Shown here piece by piece: positions 7,835 to 16,674 of a DNA stretch of 34,008 nt; positions within the stretch are counted from its first letter, which is position 1, and each line of letters starts with the position of its first letter. The notes below the pieces were generated by a model, which searched no databases, was not told the origin of the DNA, and saw nothing but the letters and a program-made list of their open reading frames with translations. Made by a program: the position numbers and the translations under genes. Source of the stretch: Bacteroidales bacterium (GTDB lineage Bacteria > Bacteroidota > Bacteroidia > Bacteroidales > UBA10428); the NCBI GenBank assembly GCA_016926375.1, contig JAFGOR010000093.1:1-34008 (forward strand), given 5' to 3'.

Positions 7835-8979
7835 TTTTTCAGAACAATTCTGAATATGGTTCCCTTGTTCAGCTCGGACTGGTATACAAATACCCTTCCT
7901 TCATGGTATTCTTCAACAATTCTTTTGACAAGCGATAAACCCAGCCCCCATCCTCTTTTCTTTGTGGTAAAACCGGGTTTGAATATGGAGTGGTACATGG
8001 ACTTCGGAATTCCCTTACCCGTATCACAGATATCTATATAAACAACCTGAGTCAGATCGGAAACCACAATTTCTATGTCTCCTTTTCCCTGCAAGGCGTC
8101 GATTGCATTTTTGCACAAATTCTCAATCACCCATTCAAAAAGGGCAGCATTGACGGGAACAATGATTTCGCTAGGTGGCAGATTCAGTGTAAAACGTACT
8201 TTATCAGATGACCTGGTTTTAATATAATTCACTGCTGCTTTAATTACATCCAGCACGTTTTCTTTCACCAACACTGGTTTTGAACCAATTTTTGAGAAAC
8301 GTTCTGTAATTTTCTCAAGCCGGGTCACGTCTTTCTCCAATTCGTTCAACATTTCCTTGTCCCCATTCCGAATCTTCATCATTTCAACCCAGGCCATAAG
8401 TGATGAGATTGGTGTTCCCAGCTGGTGTGCAGTTTCTTTTGACAGGCCAATCCAAACCTGATTTTGTTCGAACTTCCGCGAAGTACTGAACGCAAAATAG
8501 GCGATCAGAATAAAAAGAAGAACTACTCCAAACTGAATCAGGGGATAAAAGCGAAGCAGATCAAGCAAAACCGATTGGTTATAGTAGAGGTACTGTTTGT
8601 CTGACGGTGCGAGTACAATGGTTATCGCAGGGGCATGTTCTTTCATCTTCCCGAGCTTCCGTTTCATGTATGCTTTGTTTCCCAGTTTAGCCGTATCCAG
8701 GTTTCTTGAAAGCAGGATTTGATCCAGGGAATCAGTTACAATTACGGGGATGGTTGTGTTGTCTTCAATCACACCCGCGTAAAAATCCAGGTTGGAATCA
8801 TCCGTTCCGGAACTCACAATCCGTGTCCATGCGTCAGCCAGCATCTCTGCCTTTTTCTTTTCCTGCTCGGCCATCCTGGCCACCAGTTGATTGGTATACA
8901 CCAGCGAGGCAATACCGATAAGCACAGCGGAAATAAAAAGCAGGAACTGCCAGCGTTGTTTTTGTCTGTAAGTGTTCAA
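7831..8979 (-). CDS. Sensor histidine kinase with two membrane helices, no adjacent regulator
   Basis: This 382-residue inner-membrane kinase has TM1 at about 11-30, a periplasmic sensor of about 110 residues, TM2 at about 144-164, then the kinase core. The H box is KETAHQLGTP with His185. The dimerisation helix continues through MKIRNGDKEMLNELEKD. The N box is ENLCKNAIDAL (Asn291), G1 is DTGKG (319-323), F is FKPGFTTK, and G2 is GWGLGLSL (343-350), so ATP binding looks intact. There is no HAMP or PAS domain and no response regulator next to it. The start is TTG at 8979: an in-frame stop lies upstream and an AAAAAGGGG stretch sits just before it. It follows the AsmA gene by 50 nt and overlaps rnpA by 4 nt. 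Confidence 0.9.
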   Translation of the reverse strand: MNTYRQKQRWQFLLFISAVLIGIASLVYTNQLVARMAEQEKKKAEMLADAWTRIVSSGTDDSNLDFYAGVIEDNTTIPVIVTDSLDQILLSRNLDTAKLGNKAYMKRKLGKMKEHAPAITIVLAPSDKQYLYYNQSVLLDLLRFYPLIQFGVVLLFILIAYFAFSTSRKFEQNQVWIGLSKETAHQLGTPISSLMAWVEMMKIRNGDKEMLNELEKDVTRLEKITERFSKIGSKPVLVKENVLDVIKAAVNYIKTRSSDKVRFTLNLPPSEIIVPVNAALFEWVIENLCKNAIDALQGKGDIEIVVSDLTQVVYIDICDTGKGIPKSMYHSIFKPGFTTKKRGWGLGLSLVKRIVEEYHEGRVFVYQSELNKGTIFRIVLKK

Positions 8980-9029
8980 GAACCCCTTTTTGTTGGTTAC
9001 TTTTTGTTTTCAACTAATCCGGATGACCT

Positions 9030-11600
9030 TCACTCATCCTCCCATTCAATCACGATGTCGTTGTCTTTTTCGGCTTCCGGTACCGGCTTTTTAATCTCCT
9101 TCTTTGGTTCCGGTTCTTCCCATTCGATCCTGAAATTATCGGACGAAGACTTGCCGGCTGAACCGGTATCCTTCCCCCTGATGTTATCGCGGGTTATGCT
9201 GAATGCCTTTTTCTTGTCGATCCGTACATCATAATTGTCCGGTGTACCCACAATCATCAGGGGTATGGTGGTCTGATCTTCCCTGGAATCTTCCATCAGA
9301 AACTCATCGATTTCTTTTTTCTTTTTCCTGGCTTTGTTGAAAAGCACTTCTGAAAGTAACACTTTTAAACGATAATCAAAAACATTGTCGAATGAATGTG
9401 TCCCTGCTGCCTTGATATTGAATGCAGTTGAGTTAATCGCCATCTCAGGTATGGTAACCAGGCGGTCACTGATATAAATGGTGTTCTTCAGCGTTTTGAA
9501 ACGGATGTGTTTCAATTCATCAACATCAATGTATTTCGACAATTTCATCATCGGTTCAAATTGTACCAGTTCACCATTGGTAATCACCAGATCTCCCTTT
9601 GCCTGGATGCTTTTGGGGATGACATGCAAGGTTGAATCCCAAATTCCACTGAAACCAATGGTTCCGGTAAGCTGTCCCTTGATGTTCTTTTCCACTATGA
9701 AACGCTGGGTGAAATTGTTGAAAGCCGCAAATAGCTGCTGGATATTTATTTTCCGGGGCTGTGCATTGCAGGTTACATAAAAGGTTTTGTCGGCTCTCCC
9801 CTGAATAAAAGCATTTCCGGTGATGGAACCATCCGGGAAATTCATCGAATAGTTTTCAATGAACAGGGAATCCCCAAACGCCGAGAGATTTAAGTTCACC
9901 TGTTCGGCTTCGAATTTGCCCGCTTTGAATTTGGTTGCCTTAACACGGGATTTCAGGTATATACCAGGAGGAAAAACCGACAGGCTCTTGTAACCGCTTG
10001 CGGATTTATTACCTGATGGGTGACTCAAATATTTACTAATGTCGAGATTATCAGTGCTTATTTCAAGTTTAGATTTAAGAATTTGATGATGCATCAGGTA
10101 ATCCGACAAATTTGCCATTTCGCCATGAATCAGCAGGTCAGTTTCATTCAGTTTCAACTGCAGGCTGTCAAGCCGTACCAGTTTACCCCAGGTGGCTTTG
10201 CCGGATATGTGATCCAGGGTAACGGGCACATTTTTAAACCTCATTGCTGCATCCTCAGCAATGAATACACCGCTTTTGATATAGTTCAATGCCAATAGCG
10301 CAGAATCAGCTGAAAACTCTTTCAGATTACCTGAAGCAACAAAGTCGGAACGAATCATCCCTTCCATCATTTCAACACTGTCTATGCCTGCAAACTCTTT
10401 TAAAGCCTTCAAATCGACCAATGAACTTACGTCGGCAGCAAAGCGCAACAGGTTCAGATCGCTGAGCCTGAAGCTGCCATTGATATTGCCTTTGCCAAGC
10501 GCTGCACTGAACAGGTCAATTTGCAGTAAAAATGTAGAAGCATTATAGCCTGACAGGTTTCCTATAACGCTGATGTTTTCTGCAGTGGTTTTGGTTCGCG
10601 GGTTTTTTGCCGAGCAGTTATCCAGTTCAAATTTCGAGGTATACAACAGGCTGCCTTTGCCTGAAACACTTCCTTTGATGGTCACATACATCTTTCCCTG
10701 GCCCGAGAAAACAAGTTCACGTATCAGACTGCTATCCGGCATGGGAAGTAGTGAAACGAGTTCTCCAAGGCCAAATTTTGGCAGGTTGATGGTGAGATCC
10801 AGGTTCTTGTTTTTGCCACCCTGATATTGTCCGTTTGCCAAAGCAACTGCTTTGTTCACCTGAATCCGGCTGTCGCTGAAACGGATGCGCCCGCTGCTGT
10901 ATACCAGCTTTCCGGAAAGTTGCACCGATGCATTTTTTAACAAGCTGTTATCCTTAACGGTAAGTCCGAACCGCGGCAAATTTCCCCTGATTTCACCTGA
11001 AAGCACTTCTTCGGCTGAAATGGAACCCCTGAAACCAACCTTTCCTGCATAAGAGGAGATAGCTACCTGTGAGGAAGCCGAAACGAACCTCATGGTCATA
11101 TCATTAAGTCCTATGCTGCGCAGGTTAACAGTCTGTTTTTGGCCGGAGGAATCAGCTGTTTTCCATACATTCAGGTTGTGATTGGTCTTTTTATCAATCA
11201 ATATATTTGTACTGCCATGTGAGATATCAATTTTTTTCAGCTCAAATTTTTTCTCAAAGAGCTTCAGCAGATCAAACTGCAGCAACACGCTTTTTGCCTC
11301 CATCAGCGTATCAGAAAAAGAATCCTCAAAATCACCTGTAGCAAAATTGTTGCCTGAAAGTAAAATCACATCTGAAATTTCAACGGTTGCATTAGGGAAT
11401 CCCTTCAATATCCTGAACTGGATTTCGCCCATTGAAAGTTCCGTCAGCAGGTGTTCGTCGAGGTATTTTTTCATGAATCGGATGGTGGTCTTTTCATAAA
11501 ACAAAGAGACCAAAATGGAAACAACCAGAATCAGACCCAGAATACCTGCGGTAAATAGTGAAATAATCCGCAGCAGCTTACGTAATTGTGAATTCATCAT
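9030..11600 (-). CDS. AsmA-like envelope protein
   Basis: This protein of about 856 residues has an N-terminal membrane helix (LRIISLFTAGILGLILVVSI) followed by a long, mostly beta-stranded periplasmic region. AsmA/TamB-type proteins form long grooved beta structures linked to phospholipid transport and outer-membrane assembly. Family hallmarks are the N-terminal LTELSMGEIQFRILKGFPNATVEI pattern (here LSMGEIQFRILKGFPNA) and the C-terminal segment GDLVITNGELVQFEPM...LSKYI, which matches the AsmA C-terminal domain. The tail (last about 45 residues) is Glu/Lys-rich and carries two IEWE motifs. The longest frame opens at a TTG at 11621; ATG codons at 11618, 11600 and 11597 are all possible, and 11600 (MMNSQLRKLL) is chosen because it gives a normal basic N-terminus before the helix. 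It is probably expressed with the downstream kinase and rnpA. Confidence 0.82.
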   Translation of the reverse strand: MMNSQLRKLLRIISLFTAGILGLILVVSILVSLFYEKTTIRFMKKYLDEHLLTELSMGEIQFRILKGFPNATVEISDVILLSGNNFATGDFEDSFSDTLMEAKSVLLQFDLLKLFEKKFELKKIDISHGSTNILIDKKTNHNLNVWKTADSSGQKQTVNLRSIGLNDMTMRFVSASSQVAISSYAGKVGFRGSISAEEVLSGEIRGNLPRFGLTVKDNSLLKNASVQLSGKLVYSSGRIRFSDSRIQVNKAVALANGQYQGGKNKNLDLTINLPKFGLGELVSLLPMPDSSLIRELVFSGQGKMYVTIKGSVSGKGSLLYTSKFELDNCSAKNPRTKTTAENISVIGNLSGYNASTFLLQIDLFSAALGKGNINGSFRLSDLNLLRFAADVSSLVDLKALKEFAGIDSVEMMEGMIRSDFVASGNLKEFSADSALLALNYIKSGVFIAEDAAMRFKNVPVTLDHISGKATWGKLVRLDSLQLKLNETDLLIHGEMANLSDYLMHHQILKSKLEISTDNLDISKYLSHPSGNKSASGYKSLSVFPPGIYLKSRVKATKFKAGKFEAEQVNLNLSAFGDSLFIENYSMNFPDGSITGNAFIQGRADKTFYVTCNAQPRKINIQQLFAAFNNFTQRFIVEKNIKGQLTGTIGFSGIWDSTLHVIPKSIQAKGDLVITNGELVQFEPMMKLSKYIDVDELKHIRFKTLKNTIYISDRLVTIPEMAINSTAFNIKAAGTHSFDNVFDYRLKVLLSEVLFNKARKKKKEIDEFLMEDSREDQTTIPLMIVGTPDNYDVRIDKKKAFSITRDNIRGKDTGSAGKSSSDNFRIEWEEPEPKKEIKKPVPEAEKDNDIVIEWEDE

Positions 11601-11666
11601 ACCGGGGAATAGCAACATCAATTAATCAGTAAACTCCCTTTGGGGGGTATTTATTACCAACCCCTA

Positions 11667-11674
11667 CAAAAGTA
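11667..11674 (-). promoter_or_regulatory. Candidate -7 box (TACTTTTG) upstream of the AsmA-like gene
   Basis: The minus strand reads TACTTTTG, matching TAnnTTTG, about 67 nt before the ATG at 11600. A T-rich block lies upstream but no exact TTTG at -33. A G/C-run hairpin (11642-11664: GGGG, TT bulge, GGTA, ATAAA loop, TACC, CCCC) overlaps the likely start of transcription. Confidence 0.45.
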
Positions 11675-11695
11675 TACTTATTTGGTGAAAAAAGA

Positions 11696-14362
11696 TCAGT
11701 TGGAAATGAACCCTGAACGGGATTCAATTGGGGATGAAATTGGCTTTATTACATGGTTTCCCGGAAAAAGACAGCGGTTCATGACCGATAAGGCATGTTT
11801 GAAGTCCAGGGGTTTGGAGATGTAATCGTCGCAACCGGCTTCCTGCATCCTTTCCTTGTCACCGGCCATGGCATATGCCGTTTGGGCAATCACGGGAATT
11901 TCCCGGTTCATGTTTTTGATGATCTTTGTTGCCTCATAACCATCCAATACAGGCATCATGATATCCATAACAACCAGGTCAATCTGCTGTGACGACCGGA
12001 TTATATCAAGTGCCTGTTTCCCGTTAGCGGCATGCAGGATTACGGCGTGGGTCTTTTTGAGCAGCTCATGGAGGAATTTGAAACTATTCAGGTCGTCTTC
12101 GGCAATTAAAATGGTTTTGCCTTTCCAGTTGTAATCACCATCTGATGCCTGGATGTATTCCCTGGATTCAGCATGGATTTGGGTTGACTTCAGGTAGGGC
12201 AGGGTAAACAGGAAGGTTGTTCCTGCACCCGGCACGGAGTCAACCCACATGTCACCACCAAGAAGTTGAACCAGGTTCCTGGATATGGCAAGGCCAAGTC
12301 CGGTTCCTGCAATGTTCTTCTCTTCCGAACGTTTGGCCCTCCGGAATCTCTCAAAAATAAGGTTCAATTCTTCACGCGACATTCCCGGGCCGGTATCTTT
12401 AACATAAAACTCAACCAGGGTATCTTCTCTCAGGGTGTATCCAAAGCAAATGGAACCCTTATCGGTAAACTTGATTGCATTGTTGACCAGGTTTATCAAT
12501 ACCTGCCGGAGTCTTAACGGGTCGGTTTTCAGATATACTTTTCCGGCATCCGGATCGGGTTTGTAACTGATTTCCAATTGATGCTTGCCAAATTTCTTCA
12601 GGATTTCCGATGAAGTGGTCAGCAATTCTTCTCCCAGGGAATTCAGGTCACAGTCTTTCTTGACAATTTTTAGTTCCCCTGCCTCAATCTTGGCCATATC
12701 AATGATATCATCAACCAGATTCAGCAATACCTCGCTGCTTGTCCGGATATACCTGGTGAAATCCTTCTTCTGTACTTCCGGAATCTGATCAGAAGCCAGC
12801 AGGTTGGAGAACCCGATTATGGAATTCATCGGAGTTCTGATTTCATGAGACATGTTGGCCAGATAGGATGATTTCAGCTCATCTGAAGTCTTTGCTTTGT
12901 CGGTTTCCTGTTGAAGTGTACGGATGTAGTCGACCCTGTCGGTGATGTCGATTATGATACCCCTTCTGCCGGCCACCCGGTTGTTTCTAATGATGTTGTC
13001 GGTATATACCGAGGCGGGGAACCGGGTTCCGTTTTTACGGATGGCAATGAAATTGGAATTTTCCAATTTCTCATTGCCCAGAATGTCTTCCCGGCTCGAT
13101 TCTGAAATCAGCGTTTCTATCAGGTTCAACCCTTCTGTAAGTGTTTCGGTTGAATAGCCAAAAGCCCTGTACCAGGCTTTGTTAACATACGTGTAATTCC
13201 CATATGAATCGGTTTCAAAAACGCTTTGAGGTAACATGTCAGCCAGTTCGCGATAACGCTGCTGGTTGTCCTCGGCTTTCTGAAGGGCAGTGTCGCGTTG
13301 CTTTTCCCATATTTTTAACTGCGAAAGTAAATTGCGGAATTCACGGTATATCTGTTTTACTTCATAAGCTGAATTCCTTAGGTCAATGGAATGGCTGCTG
13401 TCAAGATGATTCCTGGAAAGTACGGAAATGTAATTGGTGAGCGCTTCCAGATGCGAGGCAATATGGCGCGTGGCTTTGAAACTGAAAAAAACGGCCATGG
13501 CCAGAATAACTAAAACAGCCAGCACATAAAAAACATTCAGCCTGTTGATCAGCGTCTTTTGTGAAAGAACGGATTGTTTTGTCAGATCATTGAAGGAGCT
13601 TTCAATGAGCATGCTGATGCTGTTCAATGAAGCCTTCAGTGCTGCATTACTCCGAATCCCGGCCTGCCTGTCGAGATCAACCAGCCTGAAAAATGCTTCG
13701 GAATAGTTTTCAAGGAGTTTCCCGGAGCGGATTTTATCACCAACCGGTAAGCCCGTGTTTGCTGAGATTGCTTTATGCAGTTCAGGCAGCATTATTTGAA
13801 GCGATGCGGCTGATGTACTCACATCACCGGAGAAATAATCATTTTCAATTTTCTTAAGCCGGTAAATATCACGATTGGTAAAACCGGGCGCACCTTCAAT
13901 CTGATGTCCGTAATCCAACAATTCACCTTCCAACCCTGAGTTGCGGTATCCCCGTTTATAAACCAGATATACCAGGCTGTCAAACAGGTAATTGTATTTG
14001 TTTACACGCTCCGATAACACCTTCAGGCTGTCAGAAATGCCAAAAGCCTGACTTTGTTTCGAGGCTTGAATTTGAGTGAGGGCAGTCATCAGCTCCTGGC
14101 TGGTTTGCAGGTGCTCGGTTAAATAGGGATTGAAACCCCTGATAAAAAAATCTGAATTGGCCTGATCCTGAGCTAAAAAGTCGGTTACCGATCGCGAGTC
14201 TTTAAGAAACTGGATGTAAAGCCGGTTGATTTCATCGGTCACCCGGGTAATTGCCTTTTCCCGGGAATGATGAATTACACTCACAGGAATTATTAAACCG
14301 GCAGTGAGTAGCATAAAGATGAGAAACCAGGATAATAACCTGTACCTAAGAGAATTGAGCAT
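11696..14362 (-). CDS. Hybrid histidine kinase (sensor - PAS - HisKA - HATPase - receiver)
   Basis: This 888-residue inner-membrane signalling protein has TM1 at about 11-30, a mainly helical periplasmic domain of about 240 residues rich in heptad-like spacing (31-273), and TM2 at about 278-296. A linker helix (300-365) and a PAS domain (about 366-480; LPQSVFETDSYGNYTYVNKAW) follow. The H box is NMSHEIRTPMNSIIGF with His506, the N box is LINLVNNAIKF (Asn628), and G1 and G2 are DTGPG (657-661) and GTGLGLAIS (687-695). A C-terminal receiver (about 748-865) has VVMDIMMP with phospho-acceptor Asp800 and Lys850 in YISKPLD. All phosphotransfer residues are present. There is no DNA-binding output and no adjacent response regulator, so an Hpt protein or phosphorelay partner would lie elsewhere. 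The start is ATG. Confidence 0.92.
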   Translation of the reverse strand: MLNSLRYRLLSWFLIFMLLTAGLIIPVSVIHHSREKAITRVTDEINRLYIQFLKDSRSVTDFLAQDQANSDFFIRGFNPYLTEHLQTSQELMTALTQIQASKQSQAFGISDSLKVLSERVNKYNYLFDSLVYLVYKRGYRNSGLEGELLDYGHQIEGAPGFTNRDIYRLKKIENDYFSGDVSTSAASLQIMLPELHKAISANTGLPVGDKIRSGKLLENYSEAFFRLVDLDRQAGIRSNAALKASLNSISMLIESSFNDLTKQSVLSQKTLINRLNVFYVLAVLVILAMAVFFSFKATRHIASHLEALTNYISVLSRNHLDSSHSIDLRNSAYEVKQIYREFRNLLSQLKIWEKQRDTALQKAEDNQQRYRELADMLPQSVFETDSYGNYTYVNKAWYRAFGYSTETLTEGLNLIETLISESSREDILGNEKLENSNFIAIRKNGTRFPASVYTDNIIRNNRVAGRRGIIIDITDRVDYIRTLQQETDKAKTSDELKSSYLANMSHEIRTPMNSIIGFSNLLASDQIPEVQKKDFTRYIRTSSEVLLNLVDDIIDMAKIEAGELKIVKKDCDLNSLGEELLTTSSEILKKFGKHQLEISYKPDPDAGKVYLKTDPLRLRQVLINLVNNAIKFTDKGSICFGYTLREDTLVEFYVKDTGPGMSREELNLIFERFRRAKRSEEKNIAGTGLGLAISRNLVQLLGGDMWVDSVPGAGTTFLFTLPYLKSTQIHAESREYIQASDGDYNWKGKTILIAEDDLNSFKFLHELLKKTHAVILHAANGKQALDIIRSSQQIDLVVMDIMMPVLDGYEATKIIKNMNREIPVIAQTAYAMAGDKERMQEAGCDDYISKPLDFKHALSVMNRCLFPGNHVIKPISSPIESRSGFISN

Positions 14363-14484
14363 GCTACCTGAACATTAACAAAATGATAGACAAAGTAGTC
14401 AATAATCCATGATTCTTTTTTGTGAATGGAAAAAAGTTATTGACATTTTAATTGAAAGACGGGAAAGTTATCAATAGGTTGCGC

Positions 14485-14514
14485 AAAAAAAAGAGGCGCT
14501 GATTTCAGCGCCTC
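14485..14514 (-). terminator. Intrinsic terminator after the outer-membrane barrel gene
   Basis: A 9-bp GC-rich stem (GAGGCGCTG 14493-14501 with CAGCGCCTC 14506-14514, loop of 4) is followed on the minus strand by eight U residues (A8 at 14485-14492). It starts 12 nt past the stop of the gene at 14526. T4 on the other side gives weak bidirectional potential. Confidence 0.85.
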
Positions 14515-14525
14515 TTTTATGTTCT

Positions 14526-15548
14526 TTAGAACGTCATGGCCAGTCCAATGGTGAAGGGGTGTAAATCGGGCCCCTTATCCGCTACAAACATCGGAGTCAT
14601 GTAGTAATCGGCAAACAGGTAGGCAGTTCCGTAACCCACGCAAGCTGTTACACCCCAACGAAAAGGATTGATGTTGAAATCGTCGTTGTTCTTATCCTTA
14701 TTCTTACCGTTTTCTTCTTTAAAAACCACCTTGGTATGTGAGGCGAGTTTCAGACCTCCAACAATGCCTGCTGAAATGAACACCCTTTTTGCCCTTACCG
14801 TGTTGGGAAACTGCACTTCAAAAAGCAGCGGAACCCTCAAAAACAAAGTTGTCAGCTTGCTCTTGCCAACGTCGCCAAAAAGTGAATCCACCACAACCAT
14901 ATCATCGACCTCAACAATGGAATTGTTCCGGTCAAAGAAGTAATTGTTGTATTCCAATCCCAGTCCGGTTACCAGTCCGGCATGCGTGGTGCCAAACCCC
15001 AGGCTGTATTGGGCAATGTTCAAATCAATGGCCCATGATCTGCCTGTGTTCAGATCCATGAATACATCATCTCCTTCACGCGAAATGGTCATGTCATCGT
15101 CCAGGAAATTATTCAGACCCCAGCCAATACCGGCCCAGTGACCCCGGAATTTTTTGTTGCGTATCTTTTTATCTTCATCCAGTTCATAAATATTGATTTC
15201 CGGGTCCTGGTCTTCATCCCGCTTCACAATCCTGATTTCTTTGTCTCCAACCTTGATGCTTGTGGAATCGCGGTGATCGGCTACTTTAATAACCCCTTTT
15301 TCACCAAGTTTCACTACCGTAGTGTCTCCGTCTTCAATCACCTTAACCACTTCTTTATCCAGCACCCTGATGGTTACTTCTTCTTCATCATCATCAATAA
15401 TCAGCGGTGTGAATCCGTCGTCGTCTTCAATGATCACTTCATCAGGAGTATCTTCCTTTCCCATGATTCGTTTCAGCGAATCGAGTTCCTGGGCGTATAT
15501 ACCAGTTGCAAATGCAAAGAGTACAATTATTGTATACAGTTTTTTCAT
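14526..15548 (-). CDS. Outer-membrane beta-barrel protein with three 19-residue periplasmic repeats
   Basis: This 340-residue protein has a signal peptide cleaved near residue 20 (ATGIYAQ). An acidic segment follows (about 38-56), then three contiguous 19-residue repeats at 57-75, 76-94 and 95-113 with pattern T-x-[IV]-[KR]-[VL]-G-[DE]-K-E-[VI]-x-K-V-x-[DE]-x-x-D. From about residue 135 (KFRGHWAGIGWGLNNF) to the end it has alternating strands and turns ending in FTIGLAMTF, typical of Bacteroidetes PorT/OmpW-like 8-stranded barrels. It has its own ECF-type promoter and a strong terminator, and follows the sigma/anti-sigma pair, so it is the likely output or sensor partner of that system. The role of the repeats is not known. 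Confidence 0.8.
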   Translation of the reverse strand: MKKLYTIIVLFAFATGIYAQELDSLKRIMGKEDTPDEVIIEDDDGFTPLIIDDDEEEVTIRVLDKEVVKVIEDGDTTVVKLGEKGVIKVADHRDSTSIKVGDKEIRIVKRDEDQDPEINIYELDEDKKIRNKKFRGHWAGIGWGLNNFLDDDMTISREGDDVFMDLNTGRSWAIDLNIAQYSLGFGTTHAGLVTGLGLEYNNYFFDRNNSIVEVDDMVVVDSLFGDVGKSKLTTLFLRVPLLFEVQFPNTVRAKRVFISAGIVGGLKLASHTKVVFKEENGKNKDKNNDDFNINPFRWGVTACVGYGTAYLFADYYMTPMFVADKGPDLHPFTIGLAMTF

Positions 15549-15586
15549 AACACAGATAATTTTAAAGTTCTTGATTTTATCAGTCG

Positions 15587-15612
15587 GACGTTTTGAGGAG
15601 GCGGAAAGTTAC
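15587..15612 (-). promoter_or_regulatory. ECF sigma-type promoter of the barrel gene
   Basis: On the minus strand GTAAC (15612-15608), part of CCTGTAACTTT, is followed after 17 nt by CGTC (15590-15587). ECF sigma factors classically use a -35 with an AAC core and a -10 CGTC. The -35 begins 5 nt after the anti-sigma stop. The ATG lies about 38 nt below the -10. The same elements precede the sigma gene. Confidence 0.65.
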
Positions 15613-15617
15613 AGGTG

Positions 15618-16664
15618 TTATTTGATTTTATTGCCGGATATCTTGTAACTGTCCGTATTCAAAAGAATTCCCGATAATCTGCCGTTTTCATCAAGGGTTT
15701 TGTCAATGTCCAGATTGGCCTCGGTGAGGTAATTGAAACCCTGGATGGCTTTTTCGGCAGTTCTCCAGAAATCCACCCTGCTGAACAGGGAGCGCAGCAA
15801 GCTCTCGTTGGTTTCAGATAATTCCGGGTCAACAGTTGCTAAAAACCCCAAATTTTCATCAGATTGAATGACGCCGTTCATCCTTGAGAAGTCCGTGGAG
15901 GAATTAATGGCTGCGGTTAATACTCCTTGTGCGCCAATAGATACAATTGGATTAAGAACCGGATATTCAGTTGCGATTTCCCGCATCTCCGGCAAACCAG
16001 CTTCAGCAGGGGTTGCCTTTATATTGTTTTTAACAGGTTGATGCGTTTGCTGTACTTCCTGTTTTGCATATTCTATGGCAGGGGCAGTATGAACCGGGGT
16101 AATAGCCGGCACACGCACTTTTTCTGCACCCGACTGCGTATAGGTATACGCTGATTCAGCAGGTTTTTTCGAAACCAGCATGAGCAACAGCGCAAAGGAA
16201 GCTGCAATACCCATGGCATAATACAGAAAACGGGGCTTCAGCACAAAGGCAACATGCTTTTTCAGCAGTGCTTTGTCGGCAAAAACCACCGAAGTATCGG
16301 GCTGTAGTTTTATGCGGGTATACAGGTCGTATTCCTTCCTTTTTTCGGGATGCGATGCGATAAAGTCCGAAAGCCTTTTCAGGTCAGCATCACCAAGCAA
16401 TCCCTCGCACGAGGCAATGCAAAATTCATCAAAGTTTACCAGGGTAATTTCGGGCACATCTGCGAAGTCTTTTTTAAGCCGGTTTTTCTGATGGTATTCG
16501 TGGTTTCCGTTAAGGGCAATACGGGTATCATATTCCGGAATGTAACTTTCGTATTCCGGATTTTCAGCCAGAAAAGCCATCAGATCTGCAGTAAGCAACG
16601 GATCCAGGTTGCCTTCCAGGTAATCGAGCAGGTATGCTTCAAAATTGTTCCGGTTGATGGTCAT
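15618..16664 (-). CDS. Membrane anti-sigma factor (predicted)
   Basis: This 348-residue protein is encoded directly after the ECF sigma gene. The cytoplasmic N-terminal part (1-140) contains two similar segments, at about 6-51 and 77-122. Both run NF[DE]-x-[FY]...EG-x-L...F[IL]A-x(2)-P-E...Y-x(2)-Y-x-TRI-x-L, suggesting a duplicated anti-sigma-type helical domain. One transmembrane helix follows (about 146-165, FLYYAMGIAASFALLLMLVS), then a periplasmic part of about 180 residues without a recognised domain. It has no zinc-binding HxxxCxxC motif. The ATG at 16664 is preferred over the longer TTG/ATG-less extension because it lies 10 nt after the sigma stop and follows a CAGGAT sequence. Function is inferred from position and topology, not from a family match. 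Confidence 0.75.
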   Translation of the reverse strand: MTINRNNFEAYLLDYLEGNLDPLLTADLMAFLAENPEYESYIPEYDTRIALNGNHEYHQKNRLKKDFADVPEITLVNFDEFCIASCEGLLGDADLKRLSDFIASHPEKRKEYDLYTRIKLQPDTSVVFADKALLKKHVAFVLKPRFLYYAMGIAASFALLLMLVSKKPAESAYTYTQSGAEKVRVPAITPVHTAPAIEYAKQEVQQTHQPVKNNIKATPAEAGLPEMREIATEYPVLNPIVSIGAQGVLTAAINSSTDFSRMNGVIQSDENLGFLATVDPELSETNESLLRSLFSRVDFWRTAEKAIQGFNYLTEANLDIDKTLDENGRLSGILLNTDSYKISGNKIK

Positions 16665-16674
16665 GATATCCTGT

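Noticed and set aside
14440-14475. A GATAACTTTCCCGTC stretch on the minus strand upstream of the hybrid kinase, similar to the ECF promoters
   Set aside because: There is no CGTC at 16-17 nt spacing after the AAC, and GATAAC differs from GTAAC.
15138-15596. 152-residue plus-strand frame
   Set aside because: Antisense to the acidic-repeat region of the barrel gene; Phe/Ile/Asn richness reflects antisense of Asp/Glu/Lys codons.
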